Below are positions 27,122-36,305 of a stretch of DNA of 64,000 nucleotides, in pieces. Below the pieces are notes generated by a model. It did no database searches and had not been told where the DNA came from. It saw nothing but the letters and a program-made list of their open reading frames with translations. Location of the stretch: assembly GCF_011170125.1 (NCBI RefSeq), contig NZ_BLLN01000005.1, forward strand, positions 2,462,501-2,526,500, read 5' to 3'. The position numbers were made by a program, and so were the translations under genes. Within the stretch, counting starts at the first letter, position 1. The number at the start of each line of letters is the position of its first letter. The stretch is from Streptomyces diastaticus subsp. diastaticus (GTDB lineage Bacteria; Actinomycetota; Actinomycetes; Streptomycetales; Streptomycetaceae).

Positions 27122-28576
27122 TCAGCGCCCCTGGAGCTTGGCGGAGGCCGAACGTGCCGCACCGAGCTGGCCGTAGAGGCGGGTGCCCGGGCATTCGGTC
27201 GAGTAGCCGTCCCGGTGTCCGGAGATGACGTGCAGGCTCACCTTCCTGCCCTTCGCGTAGAGGTTGCTGCCGCCCGAGGTGAGCGTCACCTTTCCCTTGG
27301 GGTTGGCGCCGGACAGGCCGAGTTTCCAGGCGGTCAGCTTGGCCACCGCGTCGACGGCCGCCTTGGGCGGTTTGGCGCTGCTGAAGCTGCCCAGGACGGC
27401 GATGCCCGTGCTGTTGCTGTTGAAACCGAGTGTGTGGGCGCCGAGGACGGCCTTGTCGACACCGCCGGCCCGGCCCTCGTACACGGTGCCGCACTTGTCG
27501 ACCATGAAGTTGTAGCCGAGGTCGCGCCAGCCGCTGCTCTTGGTGTGGTAGCGGTAGATACCGCGGATGACGGAGGGGGCCTCGGCACAGGTGTAGTTGT
27601 TGCCGGTGGCGCTGTGGTGCACGAAGGCCGCCTTGACCGTGCCGGTGTACGCGAAGCTCTTGTCGCGCAGGCTCTCGTCGGCGCCCCATCCCTTGCGGGT
27701 GACGATCTTCGGGCGCGGCCCCACGTAGGGCTGCGCGCGCTGCTCGGGGCCGGCGGCGGCCTGGGCGGCGGGGGCGGGCTCCCCCGCGGTGCGGGCCGCC
27801 TCCAGCTCGGCGAGCGTCTCCTCGCGGGTCAGCTCCGGCAGCACGGCCGGTTCCGCCCGGGGCCCGGGGAGCGCTGCGTTCTCGGCGCCGGCCGCGCCGG
27901 CCCGGGTGGGCTCGGGGCGGGGCGCCTCCTCGGCGGGCGGTGCGTCGCCGGGGTCGACGAGGTCCAGGCGCAGCCCCGCGGGGAGCGTGTCGCTGGTGCC
28001 TCCCCCCTGGTGGCGGTGGTCGTCGCGGGAGGTCACCCGCAGTTCGACGGCGTCGGAGCGCCCGACCCACAGCGGCGCGGTGGCGCCCCGGCCGGCCGCC
28101 CCCTCCGGGGTGGAGCGGTCGGCTCCGTGGTCGTCGTGGTGGGTCTCCAGCTCCTGCCAGTCCGACCAGGTACCGGTGACGGTGGAGCGGGTCCGCACCT
28201 GGACCCGGCCCTCCAGGTGGGCGTCCGGGTCGTCCCAGACCACGCCGAGCAGGGAGAACGGCTCGACCTCACGAGGAGTCAGGGCCCGCTCCCGCGCGTC
28301 CTCACCGGGGGCGGCCGAGCGGTCGGAGGGCGCGTCGGGGAGCGGCAGCGACTGGGTGGTGCCGGGCAGTTCGCCGTCGGCGGCGGGCAGGGCGCGCCCA
28401 CTGGAGGGCGGGGCGGGGGTGGCGTCCGCGATGGGGACGCCCCCGGTCGAGGTGTCGGCCGCGCCGGCCCGAGGGTGGGCGGGGGGCGCGGCGAGGGCTC
28501 CGGAGGGCAGGGCGGCGGGCAGGGCCAGGGCGGCCGCGCAGGCCACGCCGATCGAGGAAGCAAGGAATCCACGCAT
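27122..28576 (-). CDS. Secreted N-acetylmuramoyl-L-alanine amidase, PGRP/Amidase_2 family
   Basis: A 484-aa exported zinc amidase that should cut the bond between muramic acid and L-Ala in peptidoglycan. A signal peptide (MRGFLASSIGVACAAALALP) is followed by a Pro/Ala/Thr-rich region with a beta domain around residues 70-180 (FSLLGVVWDDPDAHLEGRVQ). The peptidoglycan-recognition/amidase domain occupies about 280-470: TRKGWGADESL, zinc His in AAFVHHSATGNN, the Tyr in DLGYNFMVDKCGTVYEGRAGG, and the second His and the Cys in ISGHRDGYSTECPG. The first ATG at 28576 is taken because it opens the signal peptide; another Met lies 6 codons upstream. Divergent from the TIGR03089 gene, and next to the LCP island, it fits wall remodelling. 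Confidence 0.93.
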   Translation of the reverse strand: MRGFLASSIGVACAAALALPAALPSGALAAPPAHPRAGAADTSTGGVPIADATPAPPSSGRALPAADGELPGTTQSLPLPDAPSDRSAAPGEDARERALTPREVEPFSLLGVVWDDPDAHLEGRVQVRTRSTVTGTWSDWQELETHHDDHGADRSTPEGAAGRGATAPLWVGRSDAVELRVTSRDDHRHQGGGTSDTLPAGLRLDLVDPGDAPPAEEAPRPEPTRAGAAGAENAALPGPRAEPAVLPELTREETLAELEAARTAGEPAPAAQAAAGPEQRAQPYVGPRPKIVTRKGWGADESLRDKSFAYTGTVKAAFVHHSATGNNYTCAEAPSVIRGIYRYHTKSSGWRDLGYNFMVDKCGTVYEGRAGGVDKAVLGAHTLGFNSNSTGIAVLGSFSSAKPPKAAVDAVAKLTAWKLGLSGANPKGKVTLTSGGSNLYAKGRKVSLHVISGHRDGYSTECPGTRLYGQLGAARSASAKLQGR

Positions 28577-28690
28577 ACAAATGATCTTTGGCATATCCGA
28601 CCAAAGCTGTCCATGGGTGACTTGACGGTACGTCGGCGTGTCGCCGCGCTCCGCACTCCGGCGCCCGACACCCGCACGGCACGCCCCGCG

Positions 28691-28696
28691 TACGCT
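28691..28696 (+). promoter_or_regulatory. Leaderless -10 box of the TIGR03089 gene
   Basis: TACGCT is followed after 7 nt by the GTG at 28704, fixing this start over the upstream ATG of the longer open frame. Confidence 0.55.
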
Positions 28697-28703
28697 TGCG
28701 CGC

Positions 28704-29456
28704 GTGAACGCCATCGACCGCACCCCCGCCGACCTGCTGCGATCCGCGCTCGCCGCCGATCCGGCCCGCCCGCTCGTGACCTTCTACGACGACGCGACGG
28801 GCGAGCGCGTCGAACTCTCCGTCGCCACCTTCGCCAATTGGGTGGCCAAGACCGCCAACCTGCTCCAGGGCGACCTCTCCGCCGAGCCCGGCGACCGGCT
28901 CGCCCTGCTGCTCCCGGCCCACTGGCAGACCGCCGTGTGGCTGCTGGCCTGCCACTCGACCGGCGTGGCCGCCGAGATCGGCGGCGACCCGGCCGCGGCC
29001 GACCTGGTGGTGAGCGGGCCCGACGGCGTCGAGACGGCCCGCGCCTGTTCCGGCGACCGGATCGCGCTGGCGCTGCGCCCCCTGGGCGGGCGGTTCCCGC
29101 ACGCTCCCGAAGGCTTCGCCGACTACGCCGTGGAGGTACCGGGACAGGGTGACCGGTTCACGCCCTTCGCCCCGGTGTCGCCCGACGAGCCGGCCCTGGT
29201 GGTGGCGGGCCGCGAGCTGACCGGCGCCGAGGTCGTCGAGGAGGCCCGCGCCGAGTCGGCCCGTCTCGGTCTCGGGCCCGGGGACCGGGTGCTGACCGGG
29301 CTGGGCTGGGACGACTGGCAGGGGGTCGCGGCCGGGCTGTACGCGCCGCTGGCCGCGGGCGGCTCGGTCGTGCTGTGCCGCAACACCGGGCAGCTCTCCG
29401 AGGAGGGGCTGGCCCGCCGCGTCGCCGACGAACGGGTGGGGCTGACCCTGCTCTGA
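28704..29456 (+). CDS. TIGR03089 family protein (AMP-binding-like)
   Basis: A 250-aa actinobacterial protein related to the N-terminal part of acyl-CoA synthetases/AMP-ligases but much too short for the full enzyme. Visible family stretches are FYDDATGERVELSVATFANWVAKTAN (split here by position: residues ~28-53), DRLALLLPAHWQTAVWLLAC, and GDRVLTGLGWDDWQGVAAGL near the C-terminus. The P-loop and the C-terminal lid of ligases are absent, so adenylation is unlikely. Its place beside an LCP gene is the same as in M. tuberculosis (Rv3268 next to Rv3267). It is divergent from the amidase and followed by a strong terminator. Function is unknown. Confidence 0.85.
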   Translation: MNAIDRTPADLLRSALAADPARPLVTFYDDATGERVELSVATFANWVAKTANLLQGDLSAEPGDRLALLLPAHWQTAVWLLACHSTGVAAEIGGDPAAADLVVSGPDGVETARACSGDRIALALRPLGGRFPHAPEGFADYAVEVPGQGDRFTPFAPVSPDEPALVVAGRELTGAEVVEEARAESARLGLGPGDRVLTGLGWDDWQGVAAGLYAPLAAGGSVVLCRNTGQLSEEGLARRVADERVGLTLL

Positions 29457-29537
29457 TCCGGCACCGCCCTCCCCTTCCACCCGGCTCGGGCACCAGGCAC
29501 GCGTCACCGCGCCGCGCGCCGCTCACCCGTACGGCCC

Positions 29538-29582
29538 ACACCACCCCCTGGCCCGCGCGCCCCGCGGGCCGGGGGGTGGTGT
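29538..29582. terminator. Terminator after the TIGR03089 gene
   Basis: A 19-bp stem with one G-U pair (29538-29556 with 29564-29582; outer part ACACCACCCCC with GGGGGTGGTGT) and a 7-nt loop lies 80 nt past the stop. Confidence 0.75.
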
Positions 29583-29647
29583 CGTCGTGAGGGAGGGGTG
29601 CCCGGCATTCGGGGACGCCGTACCGAGACGGAGGGTGGTGGCCGAAG

Positions 29648-30973
29648 GTGACGGACCGCGCGGGCCCGCCCGGCGACCCGGAGCACGGCGGGGAACGGGA
29701 GCAGGGAAAGGCGTACGGCGGGGCGGGGCCGCCCCGGCCGGGCGGTCCTGGGGACCGCGGCGCCCGCTGGGGCCCTCGTCCGGGCCGCGAGGGGCCCGTC
29801 CCCCGGCCGTTCCTGCGACGGCGCTGGGTGCGGTGGACGGCGGCCGGGACGGCGGTGGCGCTGCTCGGCGCCGGGTTCGGCGCGTGGGCGCTCTACGACC
29901 GGCTCCAGGGCAACATCACGCGGGACGACGCCGTGATCGCCGAACTGGAGCGGCACGAGAAGGAACGGCCGCTCCCCTCGAAGCAGGGGGCGCTCAACAT
30001 CCTGCTGGTCGGCTCCGACACCCGTGCCGGGCAGGGCAACGGCCAGTACGGTTCCACCCGGGGCCAGCGTTCGGACACGGTGATCCTGCTCCACCTCGCG
30101 GCCGACCGCCGCAACGCGACCGCCATGTCGATACCGCGCGACCTGATGGTGGACATCCCCTCCTGCCGGCGCGCGGACGGGCGCAGCGCCCCGGCGCGCA
30201 CGGCGCAGTTCAACTACGCGTACTCCTACGGCGGGACGGCGTGCACCATCCGTACGGTCGAGCGCATGACGCGGATCAGGGTGGACCACCACATGGTGGT
30301 GGACTTCCAGGGGTTCAAGCGGATGGTGGACGCGGTCGACGGGGTGCGGATCTGCCTCAAGCAGCCGATGGACGACAAGGACGCCCACGTCCGGCTCCCG
30401 GCGGGCGAGCACACCCTCGACGGCGAGCAGTCGCTCGGCTACGTCCGGGCCCGCAAGAGCCTCGGCGACGGCAGTGACACCGACCGGATGGAGCGCCAGC
30501 AGCAGTTCCTCGGCGCGCTGGTGGACAAGGTGCAGAGCAACGGCGTCCTGCTCAACCCGGGCAAGCTCTACCCGCTGCTGGACGCGGCCACCTCCTCGCT
30601 GACCACCGACCCGGCCATCGCCTCGCTGATCGATCTCTACGACCTGGTGCGCTCCATGCGGAACATCCCCACGAAAGAGGTGCGGTTCCTGACCGTTCCG
30701 CGCGAGGCGTACGCGGGAGACCCCAATCGTGACCAGTTGGTGGAGCCCGCCGCCAGTGAACTCTTCACCCTGCTGCGGGAGGACGAACCGGTGCACATCA
30801 CCCCTCGCCCGAGCGACTCGGGGGCGCCCTCCCCCTCCCCCAGCCCCACGGACACGGGCCGGGCCGCCCCGAGCGGCCCGCCGGCCCCCACCGGCACCCC
30901 GGAAGCGGGTACGACGCCCGTTCCTGATCCGACCTTCAGCGGTAATAGCGCGGCCCGTTCCGCCTGTGAATGA
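29648..30973 (+). CDS. LytR-CpsA-Psr (LCP) family wall-polymer ligase, paralogue 1
   Basis: LCP enzymes move lipid-linked glycopolymers (teichoic-type acids, arabinogalactan) onto peptidoglycan outside the membrane. The 441-aa product has a Gly/Pro/Arg-rich cytoplasmic head, one transmembrane helix at about residues 61-83, and the LCP domain (about 115-330): LNILLVGSDTRAGQG, GQRSDTVILLHLAADRR with the Arg-x-Asp pair, MSIPRDLMV, VDHHMVVDFQGFKRMVDAV, YVRARKSLGDGSD and DRMERQQQF. The key basic residues are all present. A Ser/Pro/Thr-rich tail follows; the LytR_C domain is missing. GTG start at 29648. First of five LCP genes in this island, all on the + strand. Confidence 0.95.
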   Translation: MTDRAGPPGDPEHGGEREQGKAYGGAGPPRPGGPGDRGARWGPRPGREGPVPRPFLRRRWVRWTAAGTAVALLGAGFGAWALYDRLQGNITRDDAVIAELERHEKERPLPSKQGALNILLVGSDTRAGQGNGQYGSTRGQRSDTVILLHLAADRRNATAMSIPRDLMVDIPSCRRADGRSAPARTAQFNYAYSYGGTACTIRTVERMTRIRVDHHMVVDFQGFKRMVDAVDGVRICLKQPMDDKDAHVRLPAGEHTLDGEQSLGYVRARKSLGDGSDTDRMERQQQFLGALVDKVQSNGVLLNPGKLYPLLDAATSSLTTDPAIASLIDLYDLVRSMRNIPTKEVRFLTVPREAYAGDPNRDQLVEPAASELFTLLREDEPVHITPRPSDSGAPSPSPSPTDTGRAAPSGPPAPTGTPEAGTTPVPDPTFSGNSAARSACE

Positions 30974-31212
30974 TTCCTGTGGGTAAAAGACCACTCAATA
31001 CCGTGGAACAGCGCACGGGATTGCGCCGTAATGCCCACTTGTAAGCAACAAGCAATGCCTCACCGCCGTCGCCTTGGGCCGAAGAGGCCGGATAGTGTGA
31101 GCGATCCGGCGCGCCCGACAGGCCGTCGGAGACTGACGGACCGACCGAATGAGCGCCTTGCGGGGAGGGGACCCGAGGCGCCGCGTGGCCCTGACGGAGG
31201 ATTCGGACAACC

Positions 31213-33054
31213 GTGGACGCGCAAGGCCGTGGGCGGGCGGAGAATATCGACCCCGCAGACCAGTGGGTGCTCAACCCGGAAACCGGCGATTACGAATTGC
31301 GACTGAGCCCTTCCGATGGGCGACCGCCGGGCAATGGGCGCCGGGGCTCCGTCCCGCGCTCCCGCCAGGCTCCCGACCGTGAGCGCCCGCGGCGCGGCCC
31401 GGGTGAGGACCGCCCGCGCCGCCCCGCCCCGCCCCAGGACCGCGAATCCGGCCGCGGCCGCGAGCGCGAGGACGACGCCGAGTTGCGCCCGTCCCGCGAG
31501 ACGGTCCCCGGGCAGCGCAGGCGCCGGGGCGCCGAGGACGGGCCGCCGCCGGGCCGGGCCGCTTCGCGGCGCGCGGGCGGGCGCATGGGGCGCGGCCAGA
31601 AGCAGAAGAAGGGCGGCAAGAAGAAGGTCCTGCTGTGGACCGGCGGCGTGCTGGCCTTCGTGATGGTGGCGCTGGCCGCGTCGGCCTACGCGTATCTGGA
31701 GCATCTGAAGGACAACATCAACTCGGTCGCCGACGACGGCGCGGGGACCGGCGGCTTCAGCAAGGACCGGGCCATCAACGTCCTGCTGATCGGCACGGAC
31801 AAGCGCAGCGGCGAGGGCAACGAGGGGTACGGCGACAAGGACAGCCCCGGCCACGCCGACACCACGTTCATCCTGCACGTCTCCAAGGACCGCAGCAACG
31901 CGACCGCGCTCAGCATCCCGCGCGACCTGATCACGGACATCCCGGACTGCCCGACGCAGCAGGAGGACGGCACCGAGACGGTCATCCCGGGCCAGCAGAA
32001 CACCAAGTTCAACGAGAGCCTCGGCCAGAGCGAGCGCACCCCGAGCTGCACCATGCGGACGGTCACCGAGCTGACCGGCATAAAGATGGACCACTTCATG
32101 GTGGCCGACTTCAACGCGGTGAAGACCCTGAGCACGGCCGTCGGCGGCGTCGAGGTCTGCCTCGCCAAGGACATCGACGACCCGGACTCGCACCTGAAGC
32201 TGTCCAAGGGCACGCACACCATCGAGGGTGAGGAGGCGCTGGCCTTCGTCCGCACCCGGCACTCGGTGGGCTTCGGCGGCGACCTCAGCCGGATCGAGAT
32301 CCAGCAGCAGTTCCTCAGTTCGCTGATGCGCAAGCTCAGTTCGAACGACACCCTGACCAGCCCCACGAAGATGTTCTCCCTGGCGGAGGCGGGCACCAAG
32401 GCGCTGACCGTCGACTCGACGCTGGCCGACATCTCCAAACTCCGCGACCTCGGCATGGAGTTGGGCAAGCTCGACCCCAAGAACCTGACGTTCACCACGA
32501 TCCCGGTGGTCGACAACCCGGCCGAGACGGTCAAGGCGACGGTCGTGCTCGACGAGCGGAAGGCGCAGACCGTCTTCCAGATGGTCCGCGAGGACGTCTC
32601 GTTCACGGCGGTGAAGAAGAAGGAGAAGAAGGAGAAGGCGGCGGTCGCGGCCCGGCTGAAGGGTGAGCGCGCGGACGCCTCCGAGGTCCGGGTCGACGTG
32701 TACAACGGCGGGGCGGCCACCGGTTCGGCGCAGACCACGCTGACCTGGCTCCAGAACACCCAGGGTGTCCTGAAGTCCACGCAGTTGGGCAACGCTCCCG
32801 GGGAACTCGCGAAGACCACCGTGGAGTACGGCGAGGACGAGGCCCCGCAGGCCCGCAAGCTCGCCGACCTGATGGGGCTGCCGGCCTCCGCGCTGAAGCC
32901 GGGCGAGTCCGTGAGCAACTCCCAGGGGCTCCCGGCGGTCAAGCTCACACTGGGCCGCGACTTCAAGGGCGCGGGCATACCGCTCGTCGCCCCGAAGGAG
33001 GCCCCGAAGGACGTGAAGAAGGTCAGCGCGGACAAGACCGTCTGCGCCAAGTGA
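31213..33054 (+). CDS. LCP family wall-polymer ligase with LytR_C domain, paralogue 2
   Basis: A 613-aa LCP protein. A long acidic/basic disordered head (residues 1-135, Arg-rich) precedes a transmembrane helix at about 138-162 and the LCP core: INVLLIGTDKRSGEG, GHADTTFILHVSKDRS, LSIPRDLITDIP, MDHFMVADFNAVKTLS, FVRTRHSVGFGGD, SRIEIQQQF. The Arg of the Arg-x-Asp motif is a His here (HAD). A C-terminal LytR_C domain runs from about residue 490 (VRVDVYNGGAATGSAQTT) to the end. A Lys-rich linker (KKKEKKEKAA) joins the two. The GTG start at 31213 follows GGAGG. A TAGTGT -10-like box at 31093-31098 in an AT-richer gap suggests its own promoter. Confidence 0.94.
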   Translation: MDAQGRGRAENIDPADQWVLNPETGDYELRLSPSDGRPPGNGRRGSVPRSRQAPDRERPRRGPGEDRPRRPAPPQDRESGRGREREDDAELRPSRETVPGQRRRRGAEDGPPPGRAASRRAGGRMGRGQKQKKGGKKKVLLWTGGVLAFVMVALAASAYAYLEHLKDNINSVADDGAGTGGFSKDRAINVLLIGTDKRSGEGNEGYGDKDSPGHADTTFILHVSKDRSNATALSIPRDLITDIPDCPTQQEDGTETVIPGQQNTKFNESLGQSERTPSCTMRTVTELTGIKMDHFMVADFNAVKTLSTAVGGVEVCLAKDIDDPDSHLKLSKGTHTIEGEEALAFVRTRHSVGFGGDLSRIEIQQQFLSSLMRKLSSNDTLTSPTKMFSLAEAGTKALTVDSTLADISKLRDLGMELGKLDPKNLTFTTIPVVDNPAETVKATVVLDERKAQTVFQMVREDVSFTAVKKKEKKEKAAVAARLKGERADASEVRVDVYNGGAATGSAQTTLTWLQNTQGVLKSTQLGNAPGELAKTTVEYGEDEAPQARKLADLMGLPASALKPGESVSNSQGLPAVKLTLGRDFKGAGIPLVAPKEAPKDVKKVSADKTVCAK

Positions 33055-33067
33055 TCCACCGTCGCAT

Positions 33068-33098
33068 CCGCCCCGGCCGCTCACCACGGCCGGGGCGG
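33068..33098 (+). terminator. Terminator after LCP paralogue 2
   Basis: A 12-bp perfect stem (CCGCCCCGGCCG at 33068-33079, CGGCCGGGGCGG at 33087-33098) with a 7-nt loop begins 13 nt after the stop codon. Confidence 0.75.
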
Positions 33099-33135
33099 CT
33101 CTCGGGCGTGCGGTGCGAGGTGGGGAGGGCACGAC

Positions 33136-35055
33136 ATGGGCTCAGCACGGTCGGAGGGCGGTCCCGATCGGGACCAGGACCCCGCCGGGGCACTGGGGTG
33201 GGACGACGGACTGTACGAAGGGCGTCAGGCGGCGGTGGAGGCCGGGCGGGCCAAGGTGCCCGCACAGCGCGGCGCGAGTGACACGCGGCAGGCGGACGGC
33301 GAGGGGGAGGCGGAGCCGGAGGACCCCGACGAACGACCGGGGCAGGGCTCCGGCACGGCCGCCCCCGGCGTCCCGGAGCAACCCCTCGCGCCCGCCGGCG
33401 AGCCGGCCCCGGAGCGCGCCACCGCGCCTGCCCCGGCACGGGAGGACGCCGAGGAGCCGGCCCCGGCGGGCACACCGGAGAGCTCCGGCACCGGCCCGGC
33501 GGACGACCGGGCGGGCGAGGCGGCGCCCGGCAGGCCCGGGAAGCGCCGCAGACGTCGCCGCGTCCTCGCCTGGACGGCGGCCGGACTGGCGCTGACCCTG
33601 GTCGCGGCGGGCACGGCCGGCTGGTTCTACTACCAGCACCTCAACGACAACCTGGACCGCAAGCCGCTGCACATCGGTACCTCCCGCGCGCCCGAGCCGA
33701 CGCCCAACGCGGCCGGGCAGACCCCTCTGAACATCCTGCTGATCGGCTCGGACGCCCGCGACTCCGAGGAGAACCAGCGACTCGGCGGCGCTCGGGAGAC
33801 CTTCGGCGGCCCGGCCCTGGCCGACGTGCAGATGCTGCTCCACCTCTCGGCGGACCGCAGCAACATGTCGGTGATCAGCATGCCCCGGGACACGCTGGTG
33901 AAGATCCCCGAGTGCACCGACCCGGACACCGGCGAGGTCCACCCGGCGACGGTCGGCACCCGGATGACCAACCAGACGCTTATGCGCGGCGGCCCCGGCT
34001 GCACCGTGGCGACCTGGGAGGAGCTGACCGGCATCCGGATCGACCACTTCATGATGGTCGACTTCGCGGGCGTGGTCTCGATGGCCGACGCGATCGGCGG
34101 CGTGCCCGTCTGCGTCGACGCCAACCTCCACTCACGCACCGCCGACGGCAAGGGTTCGGGCCTCAAGCTCAGGAAGGGCACCACGGAGATCAAGGGCGAG
34201 GACGCGCTGGCCTGGCTGCGCACCCGCTACGGCTTCGGAGACGGCTCGGACATAGCCCGGGCCAAGGCCCAGCACATGTACATGAACTCGCTGGTGCGCA
34301 AGTTGCGCGAGAACACCGGCCTGAGCAGCCCGAACAGGCTCCGCAACCTGGCCGAGGAGGCCACCGAGGCTCTGACCGTCGACGAGGAGCTGGCCTCCGT
34401 CGCCGAGCTGTACGCGCTGGCCGAGGAGTTGAAGAAGGTCGCGCCCGACCGGACCACCATGGCGACCATGCCGTGGATCTGGTCGCCCTCGGACCACAAC
34501 CGGGTGGAGCCGAAGCCGGACGACGCCGAGCGGCTGTTCCGGCTCGTCCGCGAGGACGTCGCGCTGGACGGCCGGGCCGAGGCCGGTACCTCGCCCTCTC
34601 CCTCGCCCGAGGAGGACGAGACCTCCGAGGACCCCGCGGCCGACCCCGCCGAGATCGCCGTCCTGGTCCGCAACGGCACCGGTTCCCCCACGGCCGCGCC
34701 GGTCTCGGGCCGGGCCACCGATCTCGTCGCGCTGCTGGCGAAGGCCGGGTTCACCCGCGCCTCGGCCGACCAGAACCAGGTGAAGAACCGGGCAAAGACC
34801 GCGATCCTCTACCCCAGCGCCGAGCTGGAGGGCGACGCCCAGTCGGTCGCCGAGGCGCTGGGCATGCCGCTCGGCACCGTCCGCAAGTCCACCGAGGTCT
34901 CCGGGGTGACGCTGGAGATCGGCGCGGACTGGGCCGAGGGCGACACCTTCCCGAAGCCGGAGAAGGGCGACAACGAGCCGCCGGAGTCCGCCGAGACCCT
35001 CAACGGCTCCGACGACACCGCCTGCATGGAGGTCGACCCGGCCTTCACCTGGTGA
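33136..35055 (+). CDS. LCP family protein with LytR_C domain, divergent active site, paralogue 3
   Basis: A 639-aa LCP protein with a 140-residue acidic Pro/Glu-rich head, a transmembrane helix at about 143-166, an LCP domain (LNILLIGSDARDSEENQRLGG, ISMPRDTLVKIP, IDHFMMVDFAGVVSMADAIGG, WLRTRYGFGDGSD), and a C-terminal LytR_C domain from about residue 515 (IAVLVRNGTGSPTAAPVSG). It is the most divergent of the five: in place of the Arg-x-Asp motif it reads ALADVQM, with Leu for Arg, and the late Arg/Gln helix is ARAKAQHMYMNSL. Start is the ATG at 33136 with GGGAGG upstream. It may have a changed substrate or weak activity. A hairpin separates it from paralogue 2. Confidence 0.93.
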   Translation: MGSARSEGGPDRDQDPAGALGWDDGLYEGRQAAVEAGRAKVPAQRGASDTRQADGEGEAEPEDPDERPGQGSGTAAPGVPEQPLAPAGEPAPERATAPAPAREDAEEPAPAGTPESSGTGPADDRAGEAAPGRPGKRRRRRRVLAWTAAGLALTLVAAGTAGWFYYQHLNDNLDRKPLHIGTSRAPEPTPNAAGQTPLNILLIGSDARDSEENQRLGGARETFGGPALADVQMLLHLSADRSNMSVISMPRDTLVKIPECTDPDTGEVHPATVGTRMTNQTLMRGGPGCTVATWEELTGIRIDHFMMVDFAGVVSMADAIGGVPVCVDANLHSRTADGKGSGLKLRKGTTEIKGEDALAWLRTRYGFGDGSDIARAKAQHMYMNSLVRKLRENTGLSSPNRLRNLAEEATEALTVDEELASVAELYALAEELKKVAPDRTTMATMPWIWSPSDHNRVEPKPDDAERLFRLVREDVALDGRAEAGTSPSPSPEEDETSEDPAADPAEIAVLVRNGTGSPTAAPVSGRATDLVALLAKAGFTRASADQNQVKNRAKTAILYPSAELEGDAQSVAEALGMPLGTVRKSTEVSGVTLEIGADWAEGDTFPKPEKGDNEPPESAETLNGSDDTACMEVDPAFTW

Positions 35056-35067
35056 CGCCCGGCGCAC

Positions 35068-35105
35068 GAGGGGCCGTACCGCCCGCTGCGGCGGTACGGC
35101 CTCTC
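35068..35105. terminator. Bidirectional terminator between LCP 3 and GT2 gene
   Basis: A 16-bp stem with one G-U pair (35068-35083 with 35090-35105; core GGCCGTACCGCC / GGCGGTACGGCC) and a 6-nt loop lies between the two convergent stop codons. Confidence 0.8.
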
Positions 35106-35119
35106 GGAGGTGTGCCCGG

Positions 35120-36160
35120 TCAGACGGTCTCGGCCGGGTCGGCGGTGACGGCCGGGCGGCGGCTGGCGATGACCTTGCGGGCCAGCGAGCGCGGGCTGGT
35201 GAGGAAGCCCCATCCCCACGACATGTGCATGGTCGCCAGCGCCACCGGGATGCGCAGCCGGGCACCGGCGCCGAGCCCCTTGCCCGCGGGCAGCGAACCC
35301 GCGGTGATCGCCGCGAGGTAGCCGCCGGGGATCACGAAGCCCCACGGGGTGAGGAGGGCACCGGCGACGGTCCCGGCCGCGATGGCGACGACCGCCGCGG
35401 GCGGGGCGAGGTAGCGCAGATTGATCGAGCCGGCGTGGTAGCGGGCGACGACGTGGCGCCAGCGGCCGTAGTCCTTGTACTGCTTGGCCAGCGCGCGCAC
35501 GGTGGGCCGGGGGCGGTAGGAGACGCGCAGCTCGGGCGAGAACCAGATGAGGCCCCCTGCCTCGCGGATGCGGAAGTTCAGCTCCCAGTCCTGGGCGCGG
35601 ATGAACTCGGTGTTGTAGCCGCCCTGCCGCTCCAGCGCCTCACGGCGGAAGACGCCGAGGTAGACGGTGTCGGCCTCCTGGGCCTCGCCGCCGGTGTGGA
35701 AGGCGGCGTTGCCCACGCCGATCTTCGAGGTCATGGCGGCGGCTACGGCGTGCTCCCAGTCGTTCTCGCCCTCGGCGTGCATGACGCCGCCGACGTTCTG
35801 CGCGCCGGTCTCCTCCAGCAACCGCACGGCGGTGGCGATGTAGCCGGGCGAGAGGATGCCGTGACCGTCGACGCGGACGACGACCGGGTGGCGGGAGGCG
35901 CCGATGGCGGCGTTGAGGGCGGCGGGGGTGCGGCCGGTGGGGTTGGGCACGGTGTGCACGCGCGGGTCCTCGCGGACCAGCTCGGCGGCGATCTCGTCCG
36001 TACGGTCCGTGGAGGGACCGAGGGCGATGACCACTTCCATCTCGCCGTCGTACTCCTGGGCGAGGATGGCGCGGACGGCGCCGCGCAGGTGCCGCTCCTC
36101 GTTGAGCACCGGCATGATCACGGATACGGCGGGCGGGGACCCCGCGGGATTGGCGTTCAT
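35120..36160 (-). CDS. Family 2 glycosyltransferase with C-terminal membrane segments
   Basis: A 346-aa inverting GT2 enzyme. The nucleotide-sugar fold is clear: VSVIMPVLNEERHLRGAV at the N-terminus, VVIALGPSTDRTDEIA, VPNPTGRTPAALNAAIGAS, the metal motif VVRVDGHG (a DxH form of DxD) and the acceptor region YNTEFIRAQDWELNFRIREAG. The last 100 residues have two or three hydrophobic segments (AVVAIAAGTVAGALLTPWGF). It probably builds part of an envelope glycopolymer or glycolipid; the donor is not predictable. Start is the ATG at 36160; a minus-strand TAACGT (36169-36174) 8 nt upstream suggests a leaderless mRNA. It lies inside the LCP island. Confidence 0.9.
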   Translation of the reverse strand: MNANPAGSPPAVSVIMPVLNEERHLRGAVRAILAQEYDGEMEVVIALGPSTDRTDEIAAELVREDPRVHTVPNPTGRTPAALNAAIGASRHPVVVRVDGHGILSPGYIATAVRLLEETGAQNVGGVMHAEGENDWEHAVAAAMTSKIGVGNAAFHTGGEAQEADTVYLGVFRREALERQGGYNTEFIRAQDWELNFRIREAGGLIWFSPELRVSYRPRPTVRALAKQYKDYGRWRHVVARYHAGSINLRYLAPPAAVVAIAAGTVAGALLTPWGFVIPGGYLAAITAGSLPAGKGLGAGARLRIPVALATMHMSWGWGFLTSPRSLARKVIASRRPAVTADPAETV

Positions 36161-36305
36161 CAGCGGTCACGTTACCGCGAACGGGGGACCCGGACGCGCG
36201 CCGTCCGCCCCCTTCCCCCGGTCGGTAAGTCATATCTGCTTACCGTGCTGGGCGTCCCGTCGCTCCCGTCCCCCGCCCGTGCCCGTCACGCGGAGGTGTC
36301 CCCCC

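Noticed and set aside
31060..33132. 690-aa antisense frame opposite LCP paralogue 2
   Set aside because: It is a mirror frame of a strongly coding gene with clear LCP motifs.
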